From contig OZ007034.1 in NCBI GenBank assembly GCA_963931635.1, positions 2,418,001 through 2,482,000 on the forward strand: a stretch of 64,000 bases of DNA, read 5' to 3'. The stretch comes from Caccoplasma sp905210875. GTDB lineage: Bacteria > Bacteroidota > Bacteroidia > Bacteroidales > UBA11471. A program made the translations under genes and the position numbers. Of the stretch, positions 8,434 to 16,800 are shown piece after piece (position 1 is the first letter of the stretch; every line of letters starts with the position of its first letter). A model generated the notes under the pieces. It saw only the letters and a list, made by a program, of their open reading frames with translations, was not told where the DNA came from and ran no database searches.

Positions 8434-9933
8434 TCAGGCACCTTCTTCGGAGAGGTCGTCCTGGGTATCTTCGCTGGTAACAATCCACTTGTCGCGGGCG
8501 TCGAAGCCTTCGGAGGCAATAGAGGCCTGCGGGTCGTAATCTTTGGGGCAGATGGAGAACACAGCCTCGCCGATCAGGAAGCCGACGCCGAGCCAGAACT
8601 CGCAGAAATATTTCAGCATATAGTCCTGTTTCTGAATGTCGGTGATGAACGTGGGCGGGTTCTTGTATTGCAGCCCTACGAAGTTCTCGGGAGGAGTGGA
8701 GAAGATGATGGGCGAACCATACATGGATTCGAGGACAACGAGGTGGCAGTTGGAGAAGTCGATGGTGTCTTCGCCAAACTGTACCTTTTCGGTACCGCTT
8801 CCGGCGCCCCATTTTGCCTTGTAGCCGCGTTTGTATTTCATATATATCTCGCGCGAGCAGAAGAGAGGCATCTTGATGCCCTGGTAGAGCGGGGCGATGG
8901 AGGCGACAAAGTTGTCGATGGTCTCGACTACCTGGGCATCGGTAGCCGTGCGAAGATTGACATCGGTGTTGAAGAATCGGATACCCTTGTCGAGTGACTT
9001 GCGGGCGTTGACGAGAATGGTCTCGAAACCGTCCATGGAGGCTTCGGACGTGTCGAGGCCTTCGTTGTACTTGCCCTTGGCAATCATCTTCAACTCGATA
9101 TCGTTGACGATGGAGGGCATGAGGACGTTTTGCACGATGTAGCGGGTGATGGGCATCTCCTGGGGAGTCTTCTTCTCATCGTAGAGGTAGTAGAGCCATG
9201 ACTCGCCCACTTCGGCGGCAACGACGGGGAAGTTGACTTTCAAGCGGTAGTTCTTGACGGTGAGAACTGTGAATTTTGATTCGCCTTTGGCGTTCCACTC
9301 GGGTTTGAAGCGTTGCACGACCGAGGTGATGTGGCTTTGCACGGCCTTATATTCGGAAACGGCGCGCTTCCAGTTGAGATGCTTCGATGTGGTGAAGGAG
9401 TGGTAGAGTTCGCTGAGCAGGTCGAGGTTGTTGCCCTGCGAGAGGTAGGTGCCCAGCTCTTCGGTAAGCTCGGTGATGTCGAGGGTGCTGGCGCTCACCT
9501 CGGGCATGAGGCCGGTAGAGAGGTAGCTTGAAGCCATGCGGTTGATGGCTGCCTTCATGTTGACACGGAGTGCCGTGGGGGATGAGCCCTGACCAACCGC
9601 CTGAGGAGCGGGGTCGTCTTCTGGCTGAGCAGCGAGCGTGTTGATGGTGTCTTGCAGGGTGCGTATCTTCTCGTTGAGAGGGGCGATACGCGCCTCGACC
9701 TGGTGCTCGACAGCGGCGTTGAATAGTTCGTCGGACGACTCGCTGCTTTCGTCGGCAAATGAAGTGGCCTCTAACATCGAGGCGAATCGCTCACCGAACG
9801 TGTTGACAACGGTGGCCCGCTCTTCGGAGGTAAGGGTAACCTTTCCGTCGCTGTTGACGGGGAGGTCGCTCTTGCCCAATGACCGGGCAACAATCTTGCC
9901 CAGTTTGATTGCGGAGAGGAAGTTTTTTTTCAT
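8434..9933 (-). CDS. Major capsid protein with N-terminal scaffold-like region
   Basis: A 499-residue protein. Residues about 70-102 form a charged, leucine-spaced helix likely to be a coiled coil, then a Pro/Gln-rich linker near 103-115. This looks like a scaffolding delta domain fused to the coat protein and removed on maturation. From about 120 onward the protein fits an HK97-fold coat protein: long helix near the start, then strands with many aromatic residues (GESWLYYLYDEKK, MPLFCSREIYMKYKRGYKAKWG). It directly follows the S49 prohead protease gene, the usual protease-capsid pairing. The call rests on this context and architecture. Confidence 0.76.
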   Translation of the reverse strand: MKKNFLSAIKLGKIVARSLGKSDLPVNSDGKVTLTSEERATVVNTFGERFASMLEATSFADESSESSDELFNAAVEHQVEARIAPLNEKIRTLQDTINTLAAQPEDDPAPQAVGQGSSPTALRVNMKAAINRMASSYLSTGLMPEVSASTLDITELTEELGTYLSQGNNLDLLSELYHSFTTSKHLNWKRAVSEYKAVQSHITSVVQRFKPEWNAKGESKFTVLTVKNYRLKVNFPVVAAEVGESWLYYLYDEKKTPQEMPITRYIVQNVLMPSIVNDIELKMIAKGKYNEGLDTSEASMDGFETILVNARKSLDKGIRFFNTDVNLRTATDAQVVETIDNFVASIAPLYQGIKMPLFCSREIYMKYKRGYKAKWGAGSGTEKVQFGEDTIDFSNCHLVVLESMYGSPIIFSTPPENFVGLQYKNPPTFITDIQKQDYMLKYFCEFWLGVGFLIGEAVFSICPKDYDPQASIASEGFDARDKWIVTSEDTQDDLSEEGA

Positions 9934-9953
9934 AGGTAAAGAAAATAAATGGA

Positions 9954-10808
9954 TTAGAAATTGGAAGCTCGGATAAAGACATTCTGCACACAGTCGTCGA
10001 GGGTGGCCATGGCGTTGGCGAGGCCTGCCTCGATGGCCCGGGAGGCCGGGAATATGGCACCGGTGAGCAGACCTGGCGTCTCTTTGCGGAGAGAGGGTCG
10101 GCCGGCCATGACGTCGCGGTGGAAGGCGGCGACGATGGGAGAGAGTGCTTGCTGTGTGGGGGTGATGTCGCCGTCGAGGGCGGCGCGGTATTCATGATTC
10201 TTGTCGGGCGACTCCTCGGCGTAGATGGTGATGACATTGTCGGCCGGGCGGTACATCTGCGCCATGACGCCGATAGAGCCTAACTCGGAGAAGTCGTTAT
10301 CGGCAAAAATGGCATCGGTCATGGAGGCTATCCAGTAGGCGGCAGAGGCACAGAGGTCGGCGTGGGTGATGATGGGTTTACCCGCATTGCGGACTGCGGT
10401 GATGGCCTCCCGCATGATGGGAATGGCGGAACAGGAGCCGCCTCCGCTGTCGATGTCGAGGACTACGCCGACGACCTCACTGTCGATGGCTGCATGGTGC
10501 AAGGCCTCGGCCAGCGTTGTGGCCCCAATGGTGGCACAGCTGTCGTATTTGGTGATGGTGCCGACGATGGGTATGACAGCGACGTACTCTTTGGGGGTGG
10601 AGGGCTTTCCCTCCTCACTGTCGATATACTCCCCGGAGGCGTCGATGGCCAACGGCGTGAAAGACTGGCGCTCGACTACGGGAGCCAAGCGCGAGAAAAA
10701 GGCCTGCACGAGGGGCAGGTGCGCCTCGGCATTGTGAAGCAGCCAAGGCCCTCGACAAATGTCGAGAGCCAGCTGCGAATAAAGATTATGAAAAACAGAT
10801 TTGGACAT
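9954..10808 (-). CDS. Prohead protease, peptidase S49 (SppA/ClpP-like fold)
   Basis: A 284-residue serine protease. Visible motifs are VVLDIDSGGGSC (residues 116-126, the turn forming the oxyanion region), ADLCASAAYWIAS with the likely nucleophile Ser155, and the following SELGSIGVMAQ strand. Lys203 is a candidate general base, as S49 enzymes use a Ser/Lys dyad. There is no signal peptide, unlike cellular SppA, and the gene lies just before the capsid gene, so its job is most likely cutting the scaffold region during head maturation. I chose the ATG at 10808 because the longer frame begins with TTG. Confidence 0.87.
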   Translation of the reverse strand: MSKSVFHNLYSQLALDICRGPWLLHNAEAHLPLVQAFFSRLAPVVERQSFTPLAIDASGEYIDSEEGKPSTPKEYVAVIPIVGTITKYDSCATIGATTLAEALHHAAIDSEVVGVVLDIDSGGGSCSAIPIMREAITAVRNAGKPIITHADLCASAAYWIASMTDAIFADNDFSELGSIGVMAQMYRPADNVITIYAEESPDKNHEYRAALDGDITPTQQALSPIVAAFHRDVMAGRPSLRKETPGLLTGAIFPASRAIEAGLANAMATLDDCVQNVFIRASNF

Positions 10809-10864
10809 TGCGTCTCTTTTTGAGCAAAAGTAGCTCAGCCAGAGGCGCGGAAAAAGGACAAGGC

Positions 10865-11173
10865 TCAATACTCATAGCTGCACTCGATGGTGCAGACATC
10901 GGTGTGTGAGGTGGAGAAACGGACGGGAACATCGGGCGTGCCAAAGGCCTCGGTGGTGTTGTCGTCGAAGATGACGCGCACCTGCACATCGTCGTAGACT
11001 ACCTTGGGCAGGAAGCGCAGGGTGGCGGTGAGGTCGTAGGTGGTGAGACGGCCTTCGTCTTCGTGTGATGTCTCGATGTCGAGCGTCGCCGTTGTGGGTA
11101 CGACGGGAAGGGCTGCCCACTCGGAGCTGCCGTCGGCCGGCCGGACAAAAATACTGCGTACTATTCGTATCAT
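10865..11173 (-). CDS. Small phage protein, probably beta-rich
   Basis: A 102-residue protein starting MIRIVRSIFVRPADGSSE. It alternates short hydrophobic and charged strands (TATLDIETSHEDEG, LTTYDLTATLRFLPK, VQVRVIFDDNTTEAFG), like a beta-sandwich. The ATG at 11173 overlaps the stop of the upstream gene as ATGA, which decides the start. It is the second gene of the late operon, ahead of the protease. Family not recognised. Confidence 0.66.
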   Translation of the reverse strand: MIRIVRSIFVRPADGSSEWAALPVVPTTATLDIETSHEDEGRLTTYDLTATLRFLPKVVYDDVQVRVIFDDNTTEAFGTPDVPVRFSTSHTDVCTIECSYEY

Positions 11174-11700
11174 GGCTTGTGTTTTTTGGGGTTTACGGAA
11201 AAATCGAGGCACTCCTCGATATAAAATGACTTTCTATACAACTTGCGGAATAGCATTTTCTTCTGTCTCTGCATGAGGCGGAACTCTTTCTTATGCAATG
11301 TCTCGAAATTGTCGGTGGTTACAAGACCACGGGAGGCGATGAAAGCCTCGATGAGCTCGGCTTTTTTGAAGCCTGCCGACTCGCCCCGTTGCATAAAGTG
11401 GGCGAAGTCGATATTGAAAACGGCCTGCGCGGCGAGGTTGATGCGCGCCTGGTCGTGAGTGGGTATATAGAGAAACTTGTTGACAAGGCCCTGGGTGATG
11501 GCGTTGCGTGGTAGCGTAAGGGTGAGCGAGGCTGGGTCGTCGGAGCGCACAGGCAGGAGCGAGGTGCGGCAAAAGGAGATGATGAGCCGCCCAACGTCGT
11601 TGGTGCTCTTGACCTGCAAATTTCCGTCGGCATCGGGCGGGAACAGGTGCCGGAGGTAGTCGGCCATCATGGGGCTCTGAGGGGAGAATTGTACGTCCAT
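11170..11700 (-). CDS. First late-operon gene, unknown function
   Basis: A 176-residue protein starting MDVQFSPQSPMMADYLRHLF, with a C-terminus rich in Lys and Arg (KEFRLMQRQKKMLFRKLYRKSFYIEE) that could bind nucleic acid or capsid protein. The ATG at 11700 comes 743 bp after the last gene of the preceding module, so this is the head of the late transcript. A run resembling the -7 box lies about 40 bp upstream (11737-11745, TATTTTTTG on the minus strand, one T too many). Function not recognised. Confidence 0.64.
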   Translation of the reverse strand: MDVQFSPQSPMMADYLRHLFPPDADGNLQVKSTNDVGRLIISFCRTSLLPVRSDDPASLTLTLPRNAITQGLVNKFLYIPTHDQARINLAAQAVFNIDFAHFMQRGESAGFKKAELIEAFIASRGLVTTDNFETLHKKEFRLMQRQKKMLFRKLYRKSFYIEECLDFSVNPKKHKP

Positions 11701-11840
11701 CGGGTTGCAACGAATTGATTTTTAGCTATTAAGTTACAAAAAATAAATGAGTGGTGCAAGCAAAATCGGATAAATCACACCCCTTTCACAAAAATGGGGT
11801 AGAAAATAGTGCGTTCGTGCTTTTGGTGAATGTATGTTTA

Positions 11841-12041
11841 TGCACCATATTGATTTACAGTGTGTTATACCCTGCACAAAATCTGCACAAAATTCGTACG
11901 GATTTTCAAAAGTGCCCAAAAAAATCGTGCACAGTTTTTTTGTGCAGAAAGTGCGCGTTTTGTGCAAAATCGTGCAGCCGTATCTTCTTGTGTTGTAGAG
12001 TGTTACAAGTATGGAAAAACCTGCTGCACGATTGCACGATT
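11841..12041. repeat. Cluster of TGCAC motifs in the phage intergenic region
   Basis: The 743-bp gap between the late operon and hicB holds no convincing gene, and in this part the pentamer TGCAC or its complement recurs at about ten sites. Two longer forms repeat: TGCACAAA (11873, 11884, and reversed around 11939 and 11961) and AAAATCGTGCA (11922, 11967, and reversed at 12026 and 12033). Spacing is irregular, so it is not a simple tandem repeat. Such clusters are typical of binding sites for a replication initiator, a late-gene activator or a terminase. Which one applies cannot be told from the sequence. The rest of the gap (12041-12330) shows nothing I can name. Confidence 0.55.
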
Positions 12042-12337
12042 TTTTTCTTGATTTTTAGCAGGGGTGCCTGCAAGAAAGGGAAAAATAAAATAAATAAATA
12101 TACGTCTCGCTTTCCAACGTGTTATTGCATAGGGTGTTGTGTGTGCCGCCAGTCAGTACCCGGTACCGATATTCATCTGGTACTGCTGTTCGCCCGGCTG
12201 CCTCCCATCGCGGAAGGCTCCCAGGTGTCGATTCTCCCCCGCGCCCCCTCGTGGCTGCACTCTTGTCCGAAAATCGTGCTTTTACTCTTTGGGGGGGAAG
12301 GGGGGAAAAGAAAACGGGAAACAGGTGCGCAGGTAAA

Positions 12338-12377
12338 GGACAGAGACCCGTGCGCGTGTGCGCAGGAGTCTCTGTCC
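12338..12377 (-). terminator. Long imperfect hairpin beyond hicB
   Basis: The arms GGACAGAGAC and GTCTCTGTCC pair perfectly, and inside them TGCGC and GCGCA close a GTGT loop, with a short mismatched spacer between. On the minus strand the hairpin is followed by CTTTACC, a weak T-run. It stands just beyond the stronger hicB terminator and may be a second terminator or a structured RNA element. Confidence 0.45.
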
Positions 12378-12382
12378 GGAAA

Positions 12383-12411
12383 AATGAAGGCGCGACCGAA
12401 TGGCCGCGCCG
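12383..12411 (-). terminator. Rho-independent terminator of hicAB
   Basis: On the minus strand GGCGCGGCC and GGTCGCGCC pair over nine positions (one G-T) around an ATTC loop, followed by TTCATTTTT. It lies about 35 bp after the hicB stop and should separate the toxin-antitoxin transcript from the late operon. Confidence 0.7.
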
Positions 12412-12443
12412 AGCTGTCGGTGATGGTTTGTGTCATTAAAACA

Positions 12444-12845
12444 TCACAAGGAGACAGCGGATAATTCTTTACCTATATTGTGAAGTGCAGCTTCTATTTT
12501 GGAGGCCTGAGCTTCGGAAATATAGGTGTGGCAAGACTTGTATTGGCGCATGAGTGTGGGGTTGATACCTGCCCTTTTGGCAAACTTTGAAACGTTGATG
12601 AAGTCGAAATAGTCAAATAGAGAGGCAATGTCGTATTTATACTCAAATTCGATGTCCTGCAACTCAGCTGGCAAGGACTCCCCAGCGTCTTTGTAGGCAG
12701 CAATGATTTCCCGTAATGAGTTTTCAAAGTCGGCCTTAGCCTCGGCCACCGTAGCACCGGAACCGATGATGGTAGAGTTGATGTCGGGTGTATATACTCC
12801 GAAAGAACCGTCTTTTCCTTTTTCAATTAACGCAATAGTTTTCAT
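12444..12845 (-). CDS. hicB: HicB antitoxin
   Basis: A 133-residue antitoxin of the HicAB type. The N-terminal half has the partial RNase H fold of HicB (MKTIALIEKGKDGSFGVYTPD, then GATVAEAKADFENSLREII). The C-terminal half (about 85-125, INVSKFAKRAGINPTLMRQYKSC) is a helix-turn-helix, so it probably binds its own promoter. In this family the antitoxin blocks HicA and the complex represses the operon. It lies 54 bp downstream of hicA, the usual toxin-first order. The ATG at 12845 matches the family start. Confidence 0.88.
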   Translation of the reverse strand: MKTIALIEKGKDGSFGVYTPDINSTIIGSGATVAEAKADFENSLREIIAAYKDAGESLPAELQDIEFEYKYDIASLFDYFDFINVSKFAKRAGINPTLMRQYKSCHTYISEAQASKIEAALHNIGKELSAVSL

Positions 12846-12899
12846 AGTAATCGTCCCTAATAGTAGTAATATAATAGAAGTTTTTTTTGCAAATCGGGC

Positions 12900-13082
12900 T
12901 TAAAACCCGATTTGCTTTTTCAACTTGTTAAATGTTCCAGTTTTGATTTCTTCTTTACCATGCCGGCCTATTTGTATAGGGTAATCTCGGTCTGGGTGTC
13001 GGTAGATGTCGTGGTTTGCGCCGTGCCTCCAAAGTACCCAGCCGTTGGCTTCGGCAATTTTTCGTAATTCATTCCATTTCAT
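12900..13082 (-). CDS. hicA: HicA toxin (YcfA-like mRNA interferase)
   Basis: A 60-residue protein of the HicA family, small double-stranded-RNA-binding-fold RNases that cut mRNA. It begins MKWNELRKIAEANGWVLWRH and carries the active-site region WRHGANHDIYRHP; the His after GAN is the expected catalytic residue. The tail EIKTGTFNKLKKQIG fits the conserved C-terminus. It is intact and of normal length. It has its own promoter just upstream, so it can be expressed from the silent prophage. Phage-borne HicAB modules commonly stabilise the element or act in phage exclusion; which applies here is unknown. Confidence 0.9.
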   Translation of the reverse strand: MKWNELRKIAEANGWVLWRHGANHDIYRHPDRDYPIQIGRHGKEEIKTGTFNKLKKQIGF

Positions 13083-13106
13083 TGTTGTGGTGTTTTAATG
13101 ACAATA

Positions 13107-13138
13107 CAAATATATAACATATTTGCTATATACACAAA
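13107..13138 (-). promoter_or_regulatory. Promoter of hicAB
   Basis: On the minus strand TTTG (13138-13135) is followed after 20 bp by TATATTTG (13114-13107), matching the Bacteroidales -33/-7 consensus. The first base transcribed would lie about 20 bp before the hicA ATG at 13082. The spacer contains a near-palindrome around GCAAATATGTTATATATTTG, a plausible HicB operator. Confidence 0.7.
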
Positions 13139-13166
13139 TTTTTAGAGGAAAATTTTTGGGATTTTT

Positions 13167-13481
13167 TTATTCGGGATAAAAAGCCACGCAAAAGGGCTCG
13201 AACTCGGGAGGCAGGCGACGGGTTCCTACCATGACGGCAATGCCACGGGCGGCCAGCTCGAAGAGGCGCTGTGTGGTGATGGGCGACTCGCGGAAGGAGT
13301 AAAGGTCTGCCAAGACGAAATAGGCGCGGGAAAGGTCGATGTCGTGCACGGAGGGGCGTATGAGCTTACCTGCATCGGACGGGGTGAGAGCAAAGCCGGC
13401 ATCGACGGCCATGCGACGGAGCAGGCGTGTGCGGGCTTCCTTGTCGGCCGAGACGGCCACCATAATCTTGTTTGCTTTCAT
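13167..13481 (-). CDS. Phage protein, small alpha/beta fold, unknown
   Basis: A 104-residue protein beginning MKANKIMVAVSADKEARTRLL. The alternating hydrophobic strands and helices (DIDLSRAYFVLADLYSFRE, ARGIAVMVGTRRLPPEF) suggest a small Rossmann-like domain. I do not recognise the family. The ATG at 13481 overlaps the upstream stop as ATGA, which fixes the start, and it ends the primase-side operon before hicAB. Codon use matches the phage. Confidence 0.65.
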   Translation of the reverse strand: MKANKIMVAVSADKEARTRLLRRMAVDAGFALTPSDAGKLIRPSVHDIDLSRAYFVLADLYSFRESPITTQRLFELAARGIAVMVGTRRLPPEFEPFCVAFYPE

Positions 13482-13846
13482 GTCTTTGGAAATAAAGAGG
13501 GGTTTGTCTGTTCGGGTAATTTGGGCTCGATGATGTGCCGTATGGCCGTGTAGGTGTCGTTGAACTCCCAGTAGCTCTCTCGTCGAGAAAACATCTCGAT
13601 GACCAGGCAGGCGCTTTTGATAAATACCGGCAGGAGGTTGGGTCGACGGATAAGGGGGTCGATGGATATCCACTCGGCTCGGTCGAAGGGACGCCCCTTG
13701 ATAGCAAGGAGCCTACCGGCCACCCAGTCGAGATAGCGGTCGTATTTTTCACGGCCGACACGCTCGGCTATCTGCTCTATCTCGACGTAGGAGGTGAGCC
13801 GATGGCGGCGGTAGTCCTTGTCAGAAGGGGGAGTCGGTGTCATCAT
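13478..13846 (-). CDS. Phage protein of unknown function next to primase
   Basis: A 122-residue charged, mostly helical protein (TSYVEIEQIAERVGREKYDRYLDWVAGR) with no Cys pairs or membrane segments. It overlaps the primase-helicase gene by 26 bp and the next gene by 4 bp, so the three are co-translated. A role in replication is inferred from this coupling only. Confidence 0.64.
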   Translation of the reverse strand: MMTPTPPSDKDYRRHRLTSYVEIEQIAERVGREKYDRYLDWVAGRLLAIKGRPFDRAEWISIDPLIRRPNLLPVFIKSACLVIEMFSRRESYWEFNDTYTAIRHIIEPKLPEQTNPSLFPKT

Positions 13847-16800
13847 CGGGGAGTAGGGTGCTTATTTCGGAGGCGATATCGCCGCTATGCGCGGAGTAGA
13901 AGGTGTCGTCTCCGACGGTGAAGTATTCGATGCCGGCCGACTTGTCGTCGATGACGGGCTGGCCGTCTTTGTCGAGGTTGCAAGGCAGACCGGTTACCGG
14001 GTCGTATTTCTGCGGGTTGAAGCGATACTCCTTGTATTCACAATACTTGATGATACGCTTCTTGAAAGTGGTGACGGTGCAGAACTTGCGCTGCTCAGGG
14101 GCATAGGCCAGGAAGGCGTCGTACAGCTCACGGCGTTGGAGTCGGGTGTTGCGATGGCTCTCGTCGGAGAAATACTCTTCGGCCCAGGAGAGGAACTCCT
14201 CGGTCATCTCCTGACGGAGGCGACGCACCTCAATGCGCTCGGCCGGACTCTCGACATAGCCATAGCGCAGGTATATCTGCACACAGGTGGCCAGCAGATT
14301 CCAAAAGAGGTTCCACTGTTCAAAATCCCACTCGTCGAAAAAGAGCTGCCCGAAGTCGTCGAGCGGTGAAAAGGTGTCGTTGTAGTAGTCGCTGAATGCA
14401 ATAATCCACTGGCGCGCACGGAAGGAGGAGCCGTCGCCCTTGATGGCGTGGTTGGTGGTGATGTATATCTTTGGCGAGCGTGTGAAGGGAAAGGTGCAGC
14501 GGCGGCCGCCCTTGTAGTTGACCGTCCAGTCTCCGGTGATGTTGGCAAAGAGAAATTCAAGGTCGAAGCCGGCCCGGACGTCGTCGATGAAGACGATGCG
14601 TGTCTTCTCTGTTACTTCGTCCCACAGGAAGTTGTCTTTGGCCATCTCGGAGTTCTTGCCGTTGATGACGACCGTCTTGCGTACCTGCTTGAAAGCCTCG
14701 CCGACGAGCGACTTTCCCGAGCGGCCGTTGGAAGCGCCTACCTCGGACTGCTTGCCGTCCATGGCGATGACGGCACGGGCGTTGGCCTTGTCTTTACAAT
14801 CCATCATCATGTAGCCGATGGCGGCGAGCTTGGCGATGAGATGGACGGTGTTCTCATACTCCTCGGTGTCGTCGAGCGATTGCCGCAGGTCGCCGGCGGC
14901 GATGGCTTTCTTCTTCTTCCAGGTGAAGTTGGAGGTGTTAATGAGAAATCGCAAAAAGGTGCATTTCTCGCCGGCAGGTGAGAGGTGATAGCTCCATGTG
15001 CCGGCGTCGTCGCGACGCACGTCGATGAGTGGCAGCGGAAGAAGGTTGGCGGCGGTGGCGGACATCTCATCGGCCCAGATGTGGTGAGAGACGGAGGAGT
15101 AATGCAGCTCTTTGATACTCTCGGAGGTAACCTCCCAGCAGAGGTTCTTGAAATAGAATATCTGTTTGTCGCGCTCGGGACGGGAAAAGTTGGGAACAAT
15201 GAAGGGCAGACCGCTCAGCTTGTCGGGGCCAAGGTATTGAGGCCCGCCGCGGATAATCATTTCGAGAACGTCCTCGGGGGCGTTCATGTCGGTAAATTCT
15301 TCAATGAAATCGCGTATTTCCCAAGGCTGGACGGTGGTTACCGTGGGTGATTCGAGGTGTATGAAGTCGTAGGTGCCATCGAGGCGCTGGTAGCGTCCGT
15401 AGCCGCGGTTGTTGAGAAAGACACGGCTGCATTTGTATTTGAATTCATAGGTGGTGCGGGTATTTCCGTCGCGGTCGCGCTTCTCGATGGACTCCCAATA
15501 CTGCTCGTCGCTCTCGATGGGCTGGGCGCTCTCGATGCGGCCGTCGTCGGTGAACTTCCATCGGGTGCGGCCAAAAAGAAACTCGGGCAGGTCTTTGAGG
15601 AAGTCTTTGTGCCGTTTGGCAAACTCGTAGGGGGAATGAAGCGCCCACAGTTCTTCGAGCTTGTGGTCGGTGTAGCTGGTGATTTTGTAGAACTGGGCAT
15701 AGCGGCCGGTGAGGCTCTTCTCGTTGAGCGCAAAGGTGATATCGGAGAGCAGGTCGTCTTCCCGGCCGGCGAGGGTGTTTGCCAGCAGGTCGTCGACGCC
15801 TTTGTCGCCGGCGGGGTTTTTGAGGACGTGGCCGAAATATATCTCGACGTAGATATCGCGGTTTTTGAGCGAGCGGAAATATTCGCGGTAGTTCTTCACG
15901 GCGTAGAAGAAGTTGCGAGGCCGCTTGTCGACGCGGTCGTTGATTTTCACATTGGCCGAGATGTCGCACCAGTCGCTATCGAGCAGGAACACTACGTCGT
16001 GGACCTTGCAGGTGGTGATGATGCGGATAATGTCTTCGGGCAGCTGCTTGTTGGTAGCGATATTTCCTATGCCCGAAATGCCGACAGAGAGAATCCCGTG
16101 TTTGGAGGCCTTCTCGGCCTTCTTCTCGCCCTCCTGGATAAATAGGGTGGGTATTTCTTCGCCCCGGCGGTATTTTTCGCGAATTCGCTCTGGAATGTAA
16201 ACGTAGGTCGAGGCACCATAGGGCGACTTGTATTTGAAGGGCTTTCCCTCCTTGTCGAGGTGCTCCTCGGGGAACTGCCAGCGAACGCGGTAATACTCTT
16301 TCATTTTGCCGGTGAGCCGCCCCTTCTGGTCCTTCTGCTCAAAGACTACCGGGCGCCCATCGAGGTCGTAATAAGCGATGACGGCATCGTCGCCACCGCG
16401 GTCGATGTTACCATGGGCGTCGACGGTACCGGCAAAGAAGGTGTGCGCCTCGGTGATGGTGCGGTTCTTGTCGGAGTCGAAGACCTTGACGCGGACATCG
16501 TCGAAGGTGAGGCCACTGTCTTGGAGCATACGGGCGCAGAAGCTCTGTTTTGCGGGGTTGCCAGTGTTTTTCCCTGGCTCTTTGTCGCGGACCTTTTTAC
16601 GCGCCGGCTTTGAGGTAGCCGGTGGTGGGGAGAGTATAATACAGAAGGTCTCGGCCAGCCATGCCAGGGCGTCGGGGAAGGAGTAGTTCTTGGCTTTCAT
16701 GAGAAAGTCGACAGGTGTTTTGCCGGATATCTGCTGGCACTTGTGGCACCGGAAGATGCCTTTTGAGGGATTGACTCCAAATTTTTCGCTGCCGCACAGG

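Noticed and set aside
11734..11967. Minus-strand open frame in the TGCAC region
   Set aside because: It is made largely of the repeated motifs, has no start signal and no family resemblance.
12173..12436. Minus-strand open frame of 87 codons after hicB
   Set aside because: It covers both terminator hairpins and has low-complexity Ser/Pro/Arg content; chance frame in GC-rich DNA.
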